Below the pieces are notes generated by a model. That model made no database searches. It saw nothing but the letters and a program-made list of their open reading frames with translations, and was not told the DNA's origin. Positions 1-5,333 of a stretch of DNA of 6,324 nucleotides are shown piece after piece. The DNA is taken from the NCBI GenBank assembly GCA_039679805.1, contig JBDKUD010000069.1:1-6324 (forward strand), read 5' to 3'. Within the stretch, counting starts at the first letter, position 1; each line of letters opens with the position of its first letter. The position numbers were made by a program, and so were the translations under genes. The stretch is from JBDKUD01 sp039679805 (GTDB lineage Bacteria; Bacillota; Syntrophomonadia; Syntrophomonadales; Syntrophomonadaceae).

Positions 1-9
1 TGGCAGCCA
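1..9 (+). tRNA. 3' end of a tRNA cut by the window edge (probably tRNA-Asn)
   Basis: The first nine bases, TGGCAGCCA, look like the last part of an acceptor stem, a discriminator G and an encoded CCA, sitting 12 bases before tRNA-Glu. An A at position 72 (implying a U1-A72 pair) followed by discriminator G73 is typical of bacterial tRNA-Asn, and Asn-Glu-Val clusters occur in Firmicutes. The identity is inferred, because the anticodon lies outside the window. Confidence 0.5.
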
Positions 10-21
10 ATTCATAATTTT

Positions 22-96
22 GGCCCCATGGTCAAGCGGTTAAGACATCGGCCTTTCACGCCGGTAACAGGGGTTCGAATCCCCTTGGGGTCACCA
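22..96 (+). tRNA. tRNA-Glu (anticodon TTC)
   Basis: A complete 75-base cloverleaf can be folded. Acceptor arms 22-28 (GGCCCCA) and 86-92 (TGGGGTC) pair fully with one G-U. The anticodon stem TCGGC/GCCGG encloses the loop CTTTCAC with anticodon TTC at 55-57. The T arm AGGGG/CCCCT encloses TTCGAAT. Discriminator A93 is followed by an encoded CCA at 94-96. It decodes GAA/GAG and belongs to the same cluster as tRNA-Val, six bases downstream. Confidence 0.97.
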
Positions 97-102
97 TATT
101 AT

Positions 103-178
103 GGGCGTTTAGCTCAGCTGGAAGAGCACCTGCCTTACAAGCAGGGGGTCACAGGTTCAAGTCCTGTAACGCCCACCA
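103..178 (+). tRNA. tRNA-Val (anticodon TAC)
   Basis: A complete 76-base cloverleaf. Acceptor arms GGGCGTT (103-109) and AACGCCC (168-174) pair perfectly. The D arm is GCTC...GAGC. The anticodon stem CCTGC/GCAGG (129-133, 141-145) carries the loop CTTACAA with anticodon TAC at 136-138. The T stem is ACAGG/CCTGT around TTCAAGT. Discriminator A175 is followed by an encoded CCA at 176-178. It is the last tRNA of the cluster. Confidence 0.97.
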
Positions 179-192
179 TTTTAAAGTTTATT

Positions 193-213
193 AAGCCCGA
201 TTTATTGGGGCTT
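193..213 (+). terminator. Hairpin 15 bases after tRNA-Val, weak terminator
   Basis: AAGCCC (193-198) pairs with GGGCTT (208-213) around a nine-base AT-rich loop. The position just after the last tRNA fits the end of the tRNA transcript or 3' trimming of the precursor. No T-run follows, so this is a weak candidate on its own, and the two hairpins further on may do the real termination. Confidence 0.4.
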
Positions 214-290
214 GTGGGAAATGTTAAAATATCTTAGGAGCCGGAATGGTTCAAGTAAATATTCTGAAAAGAAAACATTAGAGGCTTACA

Positions 291-319
291 AAAAACGGAC
301 TGACAAGTCCGTTTATTTT
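291..319 (+). terminator. Rho-independent terminator-like hairpin
   Basis: A perfect nine-base-pair stem, AAACGGACT (293-301) with AGTCCGTTT (306-314), closes on a GACA tetraloop. It is preceded by an A-run and followed by ATTTTG, so it could work on either strand. It probably backs up termination of the tRNA operon. Confidence 0.65.
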
Positions 320-372
320 GTAGGAAATATTATGCTTTGATTATTATATGGTCGTAGCAACCTAATATCGCG

Positions 373-397
373 ACACCCTTTTAAAGGGTGTTTTTTT
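373..397 (+). terminator. Strong Rho-independent terminator
   Basis: ACACCCT (373-379) pairs with AGGGTGT (385-391) around TTTAA, and a run of seven T follows directly (391-397). This is a textbook intrinsic terminator on the + strand. It insulates the regulator operon, whose promoter begins 15 bases later, from upstream transcription. With the hairpin at 291-319 it forms a tandem pair. Confidence 0.85.
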
Positions 398-411
398 ATT
401 GAGATTTATTG

Positions 412-441
412 TTGACCCATAAATGGTAAACAGTTTACAAT
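412..441 (+). promoter_or_regulatory. Sigma-A-type promoter of the tetR operon
   Basis: A -35 box TTGACC (412-417) and a -10 box TACAAT (436-441) are separated by 18 bases. They lie 50 bases upstream of the regulator's ATG and directly after the strong terminator. Both boxes differ from consensus by one base. The -10 is overlapped by the palindrome at 423-441. Confidence 0.75.
423..441 (+). promoter_or_regulatory. Palindromic operator overlapping the tetR promoter
   Basis: ATGGTAAACAGTTTACAAT is an inverted repeat: GTAAAC (426-431) and GTTTAC (433-438) mirror around A432, and the match continues at the outer AT/AT pair after one mismatch. It fills the spacer and the -10 box, the usual place for a repressor site. 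The gene downstream encodes a TetR-type repressor, so autorepression is the natural inference. No binding data can be read from sequence. Confidence 0.6.
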
Positions 442-442
442 A

Positions 443-464
443 AACTAACAAACGGTAGTTAGTT
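443..464 (+). repeat. Inverted repeat AACTAAC/GTTAGTT in the tetR leader
   Basis: AACTAAC (443-449) and GTTAGTT (458-464) are exact inverted repeats around eight bases, just downstream of the -10 box. The element may be a second operator half-site pair or a small hairpin at the 5' end of the mRNA. The sequence does not decide between them. Confidence 0.4.
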
Positions 465-490
465 ATAACATAGAAGGAGTAAATATTGAA

Positions 491-1372
491 ATGATCCTTA
501 CAACCAAGGAAAAACTCAAAAAGGCCGCCCTTTCAGCTTTTGCTCAAAAGGGTTATGAAGGCGCCACTATGCAAGAAATAGCCGAAGCCGTGGGGATTAA
601 CAAAGCGTCTATTTATAACCACTTTAAAGGAAAGGAGGATCTGTTTTTAGCCGTTTATCAAGATGTGGCCCAGGAATATGAAAAATTACTTAAACGTATG
701 GTGAGAGATTCAGAGAATATGGAGATATACGATAAACTGCTATACATGTTTAAAGAATACATTCTTTTTTATTACAGGGATATGCATATCTCCTTGTTTT
801 GGACCCAGACTTTGCTGCTTACTCCGCCTGAGATACGCAAGAAATTATATACAGATATTTTGAAACGTGAACAGCCTTTTGAAAAAAAGATGTTAGAAAT
901 ACTTTTGGAGGGAATGCAGCAGGGAATAATCCGCCGGGATATTCCTTCTAAAATGCTCATGTCATATCGGGCCATGCGTGATGGTCTGCTGCTCTGGATG
1001 CGGATAGTTCCTGAATTATCAGGTGAATGGATTGAGGTATTTTGGAAAGATTTCTGGCTGGGTATAAAGGAAAGAAGCGAATATGGTGATGGGCGTGATG
1101 AATTTCAAAGCGGCCTTGACCTGGAGGGTGTTCTAAACCCGCCTTTATCTACCGGGACGGAAAAAATGTACACTACCACGTGCTTGATCTGCCAACAGAA
1201 ATTTGCGATTCCATTTTCTGACTATCGCTACAAAGACATTAAATATAACCGCGGCGTTCATCACGTTTGCAATGATTGCGGCAAGATGGTTCAAGAAGAA
1301 TGCCAGAAGATAACCGGACTTACTCCGGAGCTAATCGACCTTTGGGAAGCAATATTTAATAAGAAAAAATAA
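491..1372 (+). CDS. TetR/AcrR-family regulator with extra C-terminal Cys4 domain
   Basis: A DNA-binding repressor of 293 residues, longer than the usual 190-210. Residues about 5-52 form the TetR helix-turn-helix: the segment TMQEIAEAVGINKASIYNHF (26-45) carries the turn and recognition helix, followed by the typical KGKEDLF. Residues about 55-195 are helical and match the ligand/dimer region of the family in length only. A polar linker (196-225) leads to a separate module at 227-293 with C231-x2-C234 and C260-x2-C263, plus C271, spaced like a small zinc-binding (treble-clef/YlaI-like) fold. M226 could once have been the start of an independent gene. The ATG is preceded by GAAGGAG (473-479), 11 bases away. 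The promoter palindrome suggests autorepression, and the C45 gene 40 bases downstream is probably co-transcribed. The ligand is unknown. Confidence is high for TetR and moderate for zinc binding. Confidence 0.93.
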   Translation: MILTTKEKLKKAALSAFAQKGYEGATMQEIAEAVGINKASIYNHFKGKEDLFLAVYQDVAQEYEKLLKRMVRDSENMEIYDKLLYMFKEYILFYYRDMHISLFWTQTLLLTPPEIRKKLYTDILKREQPFEKKMLEILLEGMQQGIIRRDIPSKMLMSYRAMRDGLLLWMRIVPELSGEWIEVFWKDFWLGIKERSEYGDGRDEFQSGLDLEGVLNPPLSTGTEKMYTTTCLICQQKFAIPFSDYRYKDIKYNRGVHHVCNDCGKMVQEECQKITGLTPELIDLWEAIFNKKK

Positions 1373-1412
1373 GATTAGTTGTTTTAGACCAGAATGAAAG
1401 GAGCGGACCAAT

Positions 1413-2471
1413 TTGAAGAATGCTAAGGAGTTTAAGCTTATCGAGTGCAGCGGCACTCCTTATGAGATCGGCCGGCAGTGGGGAGAAGGGTGTAAAGAGA
1501 GCCTTTTTAAGGTTTCAGAGAATGCTTTTAACGGAATGAACCAGATGTACCAAGCCCCTCGGGAAGAAGTCATCGCCAGGGCTATGAAGTTTCTACCTTT
1601 TGTTCAGGAGTTTGATCCCTATCTGATCGAAATAATGAGGGGGCAGTCGGATGGCGCAGGGATAAGTTTTGAAGAAATATTTACTCAGAAGTGCATGAAT
1701 GAATTAACTTTTTACTACAGCGGCAAAATTATAGGGTTATGCACCTCTTTCGCGGCAACAGGAAAGGCCACGCAAGACGGAAAAACACTCCTGGGCCAGA
1801 ACATAGATTGGCTTGTTGGAGCCCCAATAGATTTATTGAAAATTAATCATTCTAATGGCCTCGCGCAGTTCATCTTAAGCTTTGCAAATTCCACTGAATT
1901 TACCTTTTCCTCAGCCGGGTTTGGCATGTGTGTCAATGCCACCTTAGGTCAAGATTACTCTTTTAATGTTCCTTTAGCCTGTTACCTTCCCAGAGTGATG
2001 AGGCAGAAGAGTATCCACGATGCTTTTGACCTCCTAAAACAGGTTGCCCATGGTCTGGGTTACTATCATCTAGCTGATGCCAACGGGCAAATGTATGGTA
2101 TTGAAAGTATCCATAATGATTATGAAATCATTTATCCGGAAAAAGATATGCTGCTGCACTCCAATAATTATATTACCGAACGTTTCAAAGCGGGTGATAC
2201 AGCGTCTGTATTTCAACCTGACAGCTACCCTCGTTTAGATAAAATACGCAGCTTCATGAACCATAATTATGGTCGCATAAATACTGAAATAGCCATGGAA
2301 ATCCTGGCTGACCATGAGCATCATCCAAATTCTATATGCCGGCACATTGATCCCACCGTCCCAATTTCATCGACAACACTGGCATCGCTCATCATGGTTC
2401 CTGCCGAAGGGGCTATATATATAGCCTGCGGCAACCCGTGTGCGTATGAGTATACCCGGTATGAATTTTAA
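1413..2471 (+). CDS. C45-family autoproteolytic acyltransferase/hydrolase (Ntn fold)
   Basis: A 352-residue protein resembling peptidase family C45, typified by fungal acyl-CoA:6-aminopenicillanic acid acyltransferase, an N-terminal-nucleophile amidohydrolase. The expected nucleophile is C110 in GLCTSFA (108-114). Self-cleavage before it would leave a 109-residue alpha and a 243-residue beta chain, close to the fungal enzyme. The GQNIDW motif (128-133) and LLHSNNY (247-253) are in the places where the family has its conserved GQNxDW and asparagine motifs. No signal peptide or membrane segment is seen, so it should be cytoplasmic. The start is TTG, chosen because AAAGGAG (1397-1403) lies nine bases upstream and there is no in-frame ATG until residue 42. 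It follows tetR by 40 bases with no terminator between. It could hydrolyse or exchange acyl groups on an amide or peptide; the substrate cannot be read from the sequence. Confidence 0.9.
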   Translation: MKNAKEFKLIECSGTPYEIGRQWGEGCKESLFKVSENAFNGMNQMYQAPREEVIARAMKFLPFVQEFDPYLIEIMRGQSDGAGISFEEIFTQKCMNELTFYYSGKIIGLCTSFAATGKATQDGKTLLGQNIDWLVGAPIDLLKINHSNGLAQFILSFANSTEFTFSSAGFGMCVNATLGQDYSFNVPLACYLPRVMRQKSIHDAFDLLKQVAHGLGYYHLADANGQMYGIESIHNDYEIIYPEKDMLLHSNNYITERFKAGDTASVFQPDSYPRLDKIRSFMNHNYGRINTEIAMEILADHEHHPNSICRHIDPTVPISSTTLASLIMVPAEGAIYIACGNPCAYEYTRYEF

Positions 2472-2497
2472 TGGTCACGAGAAAGGGGTTTTTAAAA

Positions 2498-2605
2498 ATG
2501 GGAACGAGCCTATTAAAGAGTGAAATTCCCGCTATATTACTGGTAACTGGATTTAATCGAATCTGTTATTTACTCAAGTACGGACATAACAACGGGAGGG
2601 ATTAA
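2498..2605 (+). CDS. Possible small ORF, 35 residues, unknown function
   Basis: ATG at 2498 is preceded by GAAAGGGG (2481-2488) at nine bases, a credible ribosome binding site. The frame runs 35 codons to TAA at 2603-2605, one base before the methyltransferase ATG, whose own GGGAGG site lies inside it. The peptide starts MGTSLLKSEIPAILLVTGF, with a short hydrophobic stretch (IPAILLVTGF), and ends in a basic/polar tail. The tight spacing would allow translational coupling to the methyltransferase. No family is recognised. It may equally be a remnant of a lost gene or chance. Confidence 0.35.
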   Translation: MGTSLLKSEIPAILLVTGFNRICYLLKYGHNNGRD

Positions 2606-2606
2606 G

Positions 2607-3527
2607 ATGAAAGAGAATCAAGTCAGTGATACGGCCATTAAAACAGCCTGTTGGAGAGCTTATCATTCACATAACGATAATCCGAAAATCTTTAATGATT
2701 TTTTAGCCTATGATTTGGTTGGCGAATCGGAGTTTGAATCCTATAAAACGCTTTACGTATCGATATTTAAAACGCTCGCGCCCCCCGAGTTGGCCTCATC
2801 CTTTTCTGATGACGCTGCTATTTTAAAACTTATGATGCAATCATTGGCTGCTCCGGCATTGACACTCAGCCGCGCCCGCTATGCGGAAGACAAATTGTTC
2901 GAATCCCTCCAGCAGGGTGTTCAACAATATGTCATACTCGGAGCCGGATTGGATACCTTTGCTTTCCGTCATTCTGAGGTAATGGAAGACCTTGAGGTGT
3001 TTGAAATCGATCGCCCTGCCACCCAGGAATTTAAACGTCTGCGCATAAATGAGTTGGGTTGGAAATACCCGTCCCACTTGCACCTGATTTCGGCGGACTT
3101 CAGCAAGGATAACACATCGGAAGCGCTCGCCCGCTCAACATATAACAAAGAATGCCCGGGATTCTTTAACTGGCTGGGAGTAACCTACTATTTACCACGC
3201 GATGTGGTCTTTACTGTATTACAGACTATTTCAGAATCAGCGCCCGCAGGCAGCAGGATTGTGTTTGATTATTTAGATTCTGATTTACTCATTCCGGAAA
3301 AATCAGCCCAACGTTCACAAGAGATATTGATGATGGCGGAGCAAGCAGGAGAGCGTATAAAATCATTTTTCAATCCAGAAATGCTGGCTGCCGACCTCGC
3401 CAAGGTGGGATTTCGACTTGAAGAAAATCTGAACCCGTCGGAAATTAATGAGCTATACTTCAGCAACCGCCCGGACAACTATTATGCTTGCGAGAATGCC
3501 CATTTAGCTTGTGCAGTTGTCAAATAG
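2607..3527 (+). CDS. Class I SAM-dependent methyltransferase, LCM/TcmP type
   Basis: A 306-residue protein of the leucine carboxyl methyltransferase/TcmP-like family, which O-methylates carboxyl or hydroxyl groups of small molecules. Motif I is YVILGAGLDTFAFR (108-121), the SAM-binding glycine loop with the family's GLDTxAxR signature. The acidic motif is FEIDRP (132-137), and a further SAM contact region is SADFSKD (162-168). FFNWLGVTYYL (186-196) corresponds to the family's WEGVTxYL block. The C-terminal FNPEMLAADLAKVGFR (255-270) is also typical. Length is normal and the frame is intact. ATG 2607 has GGGAGG (2594-2599) seven bases upstream. No clear terminator is seen between the C45 gene and this one, so it may belong to the tetR operon. 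It is probably cytoplasmic. The substrate is unknown; a natural-product or fatty-acid-like acid is a guess from the neighbouring tailoring genes. Confidence 0.92.
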   Translation: MKENQVSDTAIKTACWRAYHSHNDNPKIFNDFLAYDLVGESEFESYKTLYVSIFKTLAPPELASSFSDDAAILKLMMQSLAAPALTLSRARYAEDKLFESLQQGVQQYVILGAGLDTFAFRHSEVMEDLEVFEIDRPATQEFKRLRINELGWKYPSHLHLISADFSKDNTSEALARSTYNKECPGFFNWLGVTYYLPRDVVFTVLQTISESAPAGSRIVFDYLDSDLLIPEKSAQRSQEILMMAEQAGERIKSFFNPEMLAADLAKVGFRLEENLNPSEINELYFSNRPDNYYACENAHLACAVVK

Positions 3528-3622
3528 CCTGAAAAGTACAAATACAAGCGGTCTTTTTATTTGATCAACACTCGCATTCCCTGGCTGGCCGGGCTATATC
3601 CCAGAATTAGGAGGTAGAAATT

Positions 3623-3923
3623 ATGGAGAATACTGCAATCTCAAGTCAAAAGCGTATATAATGCCAACTATCATGATGATTGGGCTTGGACTGGTCTTGT
3701 TTATTCCCGCCGGCACCTTTAGGTACTGGCAGGCCTGGATTTATTGGACGACATTTTTTATACCACCCTTTTCATCACTGTTTATTTTTTCAAAAGAAGC
3801 CCCGAATTATTGGCCAGGCGATGGCAGAGCAAAGACGATGATGAAGGAGCTAAACGAGCTCTAAGGATACGTATACAAAGCCTTGATTATAACGTTTTAA
3901 ATCAGAATGTGGTTTCTAAATAA
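3623..3923 (+). pseudogene. Isoprenylcysteine carboxyl methyltransferase-like protein, frameshifted 5' remnant
   Basis: An excellent ribosome site AGGAGG (3609-3614) precedes ATG 3623, but that frame stops after 12 codons (MENTAISSQKRI). Homology-like sequence continues in another frame through a membrane segment, PTIMMIGLGLVLFIPAG, and FRYWQAWIYWTTFF. It then moves to a third frame giving YTTLFITVYFFKRSPELLARR, followed by WQSKDDDEGAKRAL, with a stop at 3921-3923. Adding one A to the run at 3648-3651 and one T to the run at 3754-3759 would restore a single frame, so both lesions are single-base losses in homopolymers. The FxPAGtxxYWqAW and xxKxxPELLxRR motifs are those of bacterial ICMT/NnrU-like membrane methyltransferases of about 200 residues. 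Only the first half or less remains, and the C-terminal SAM-binding part is absent, so the product is dead even if the frameshifts were sequencing errors. Confidence 0.8.
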
Positions 3924-3937
3924 AAAAGGATACACCT

Positions 3938-3965
3938 GATAATTATCTCGACCGACCGTTCGGTC
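3938..3965 (+). promoter_or_regulatory. TetR-type operator with possible -10 box before the SDR gene
   Basis: GACCGACCGTTCGGTC (3950-3965) is an almost perfect 16-base palindrome, 14 of 16 positions symmetric. It has the look of the ACCGACCGTTCGGT-type boxes found in front of many TetR-regulated genes. It ends 27 bases before the SDR start. A GATAAT hexamer at 3938-3943 could be the -10 box, but no convincing -35 is seen. The palindrome shares no sequence with the one before tetR, so a different repressor probably acts here. The operator is more certain than the promoter. Confidence 0.6.
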
Positions 3966-3992
3966 AATATTGGGGAAGGGTGATGAGAGATT

Positions 3993-4898
3993 TTGATAGA
4001 TCACAGGGGAAAAGTTGCTGTCATTACCGGAGCTGCCAGCGGGCTGGGGTTGGGGATAGCTCGATCCTGTGTCTCCCGGGGGATGAAGCTGGCATTAGCC
4101 GATATTCAAGATTCCGAACTTGACAGAATTGCCGGAGAGATGCAACAAAAAGGTTCGGACGTATTGGCTCTGACCACTGATGTAGCTGAGGTTGATAATA
4201 TGGAATGGCTGGCCCACCGTGTTTATCAACGTTTTGGCGAAGTACACTATCTGTTTAACAATGCCGGTGTACTTGGTAAAACCTCAATGCTTGATGCAAT
4301 GTTAAAGGATTGGGAATGGATCATTGGGGTAAATATGTGGGGAATTATACACGGGGTCAGGGCTTTTGTTCCCCGAATGCTGGCTGGCGGAAAGGAGGGC
4401 CACGTTATTAATATCGCCGGGGGAGCAGGATTTTTATCCGATCCCGGACTGGGCATATACCGTATGACTAAACATGCTGTAGTGGCTTTGTCGGAATCTT
4501 TGTATCATGAACTCGCAACTATCGGATCAAATATCAAGGTATCCGTGGTTTCTCCGGCCTTTATCAAAACTAGAATAATGGAAGCGGAGAAGAACCGCCC
4601 ATCCCGGCTGCAGAACATTGCCAGACCTCTAGTGGACAATCCGGTGGAAGAAGCGATATTGGGTTATTTCAACCGACAGGTAAATAGTGGGTCGGAGCCA
4701 GAAGCAATTGCTGAAGCTATCTGGGCAGGGATTGATAGCCAGAAGTTTTATATCTTTGCTCCCTCCCTGTCCGAGGATCTCTTAACCCGGAAGGCTATAC
4801 AACAACGGTTTGACGCTATTATAGCTGAGGAAAACCCCGTTAATCCTTTACCGGCACTGCCTATTGCTAGCTTAACCGGATTAGATATAACAAAGTGA
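3993..4898 (+). CDS. Short-chain dehydrogenase/reductase (classical SDR fold)
   Basis: A 301-residue NAD(P)-dependent oxidoreductase with a Rossmann fold. The cofactor loop is TGAASGLG (12-19). D37 at the end of the second strand (ALADI) favours NAD over NADP. NNAG is at 89-92, the structural Asn is N114 (GVNMWG), and the active-site YRMTK gives Y156 and K160. The catalytic Ser expected 13 residues before Tyr is G143 (INIAGGAGF), so the classical Ser-Tyr-Lys set is incomplete. The C-terminal extension after about residue 250 is longer than the 250-residue core. The start is TTG: an in-frame TGA at 3984-3986 rules out a longer form, and GGTGAT (3979-3984) within AAGGGTGATG can serve as an extended Shine-Dalgarno. 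It lies directly downstream of a palindromic operator and begins a probable operon reaching the DUF3795 gene. The substrate (an alcohol, ketone or sugar) is not determinable. Confidence 0.93.
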   Translation: MIDHRGKVAVITGAASGLGLGIARSCVSRGMKLALADIQDSELDRIAGEMQQKGSDVLALTTDVAEVDNMEWLAHRVYQRFGEVHYLFNNAGVLGKTSMLDAMLKDWEWIIGVNMWGIIHGVRAFVPRMLAGGKEGHVINIAGGAGFLSDPGLGIYRMTKHAVVALSESLYHELATIGSNIKVSVVSPAFIKTRIMEAEKNRPSRLQNIARPLVDNPVEEAILGYFNRQVNSGSEPEAIAEAIWAGIDSQKFYIFAPSLSEDLLTRKAIQQRFDAIIAEENPVNPLPALPIASLTGLDITK

Positions 4899-4925
4899 AA
4901 AGGAAGGAAGGGATGAAAATGATTA

Positions 4926-5130
4926 ATGAATAACTCAAGTTAATTACCGGTTAATGGACATGATCGATTTGAATATTTGCTTAAGTACCTAAGCTCCAAT
5001 ATACAGATACAGGCTGTCATTACATTTGATCAATGCTTGGATGCAGATATCTTAGAAAAAGCGGTTAGATTATCTTTGGACGCTGAGCCGGTGTTAGGCT
5101 GCCGATTTGGTGAAGATGAAAAGCAGCCTT
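4926..5130 (+). pseudogene. Condensation/acyltransferase-like protein, N-terminal remnant
   Basis: After a purine-rich ribosome site (AAGGAAGGAAGGG, about 4899-4912), ATG 4926 opens a frame that meets TAA at codon six (4941-4943). The same frame then continues through HDRFEYLLKYLSSNIQIQAV, TFDQCLDADILEKAVRLSL and DAEPVLGCRFGEDEKQPY. This resembles the first 70 or so residues of condensation-domain/alcohol-acetyltransferase-like proteins (400 or more residues) in Firmicutes. The assignment is from memory of the AVRLSLDAEPVLGCRF-type block and is tentative. The rest of the gene, including any HHxxxD active site, is missing. At about 5125-5136 the sequence passes straight into an ICMT-like remnant in another frame. 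A late start at TTG 4977 would encode only a 63-residue scrap. Confidence 0.6.
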
Positions 5131-5306
5131 ATTGTCCTTACTCTTTTTATTACAGTCTATTTTTTTAAAAGAAGCCCCGAATTGCTGGCACGGCGCAGAC
5201 GGTCATCAGGATAAAAAACGAAGAGGAACTGCTGTTAAGAGACCTTCCCGGCTACCGGGACTATTGTACAAAGATACCATACCGTTTAATACCATCGGTC
5301 TGGTAA
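5131..5306 (+). pseudogene. Second ICMT-like methyltransferase remnant, internally deleted
   Basis: Starting from about 5131 in one frame, the sequence gives LTLFITVYFFKRSPELLARR, the same block as in the 3623-3923 remnant. Near 5197-5202 it changes frame and gives VIRIKNEEELLLRDLPGY followed by RDYCTKIPYRLIPSVW and a natural stop TAA (5304-5306). The E-x-x-L-x-x-x-L-P-G-Y-x-x-Y-C-x-K-x-x-Y-R-L-I-P-x-x-W ending is the characteristic C-terminus of ICMT/NnrU-like methyltransferases. The N-terminus and the central SAM-binding membrane domain (about 100 codons) are missing, so two deletions are needed to explain it. The stop lies 27 bases before the next gene. It cannot encode a functional enzyme. 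Confidence 0.8.
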
Positions 5307-5333
5307 AAATCTCGTTGGAAAGGAGTCACATTG

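Larger units (their letters stand above)
3792..5183 (+). repeat. Diverged direct repeat between the two ICMT-like remnants
   Basis: The copies are at 3768-3821 and 5143-5196. Both encode LFITVYFFKRSPELLARR, with 44 of 54 bases identical, and contain an identical 17-base core, AAAAGAAGCCCCGAATT, at 3792-3808 and 5167-5183. The feature span runs from the start of the first core to the end of the second. The repeat arises from paralogous genes rather than from an insertion sequence; no transposase or terminal repeats are seen. Confidence 0.8.

Noticed and set aside
28..237. A 69-codon open frame across the tRNA genes
   Set aside because: It lies on two clear tRNA cloverleaves and has no ribosome binding site; it is a chance reading frame.
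246..281. An 11-codon ORF (MVQVNILKRKH) with AGGAG at 236-240, just before the hairpin at 293-314, as an attenuation leader peptide
   Set aside because: There is no run of a regulatory amino acid, no alternative antiterminator pairing that I can see, and no gene reads directly from it before another strong terminator.
772..975. Minus-strand open frames inside tetR, the methyltransferase, the SDR and the DUF3795 gene
   Set aside because: They are shadows of strongly supported + strand genes with no ribosome sites or recognisable domains.
3162..3194. Leu in place of Glu in the methyltransferase block WLGVTYYL as a missing catalytic residue
   Set aside because: WLGV-type versions of this block are, as far as I recall, common in bacterial members of the family, so it is likely normal variation.
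3648..3760. Programmed -1 frameshifting in the ICMT-like gene
   Set aside because: The runs are not good slippery heptamers, two events would be needed, and the C-terminal catalytic half is absent, so decay is simpler.
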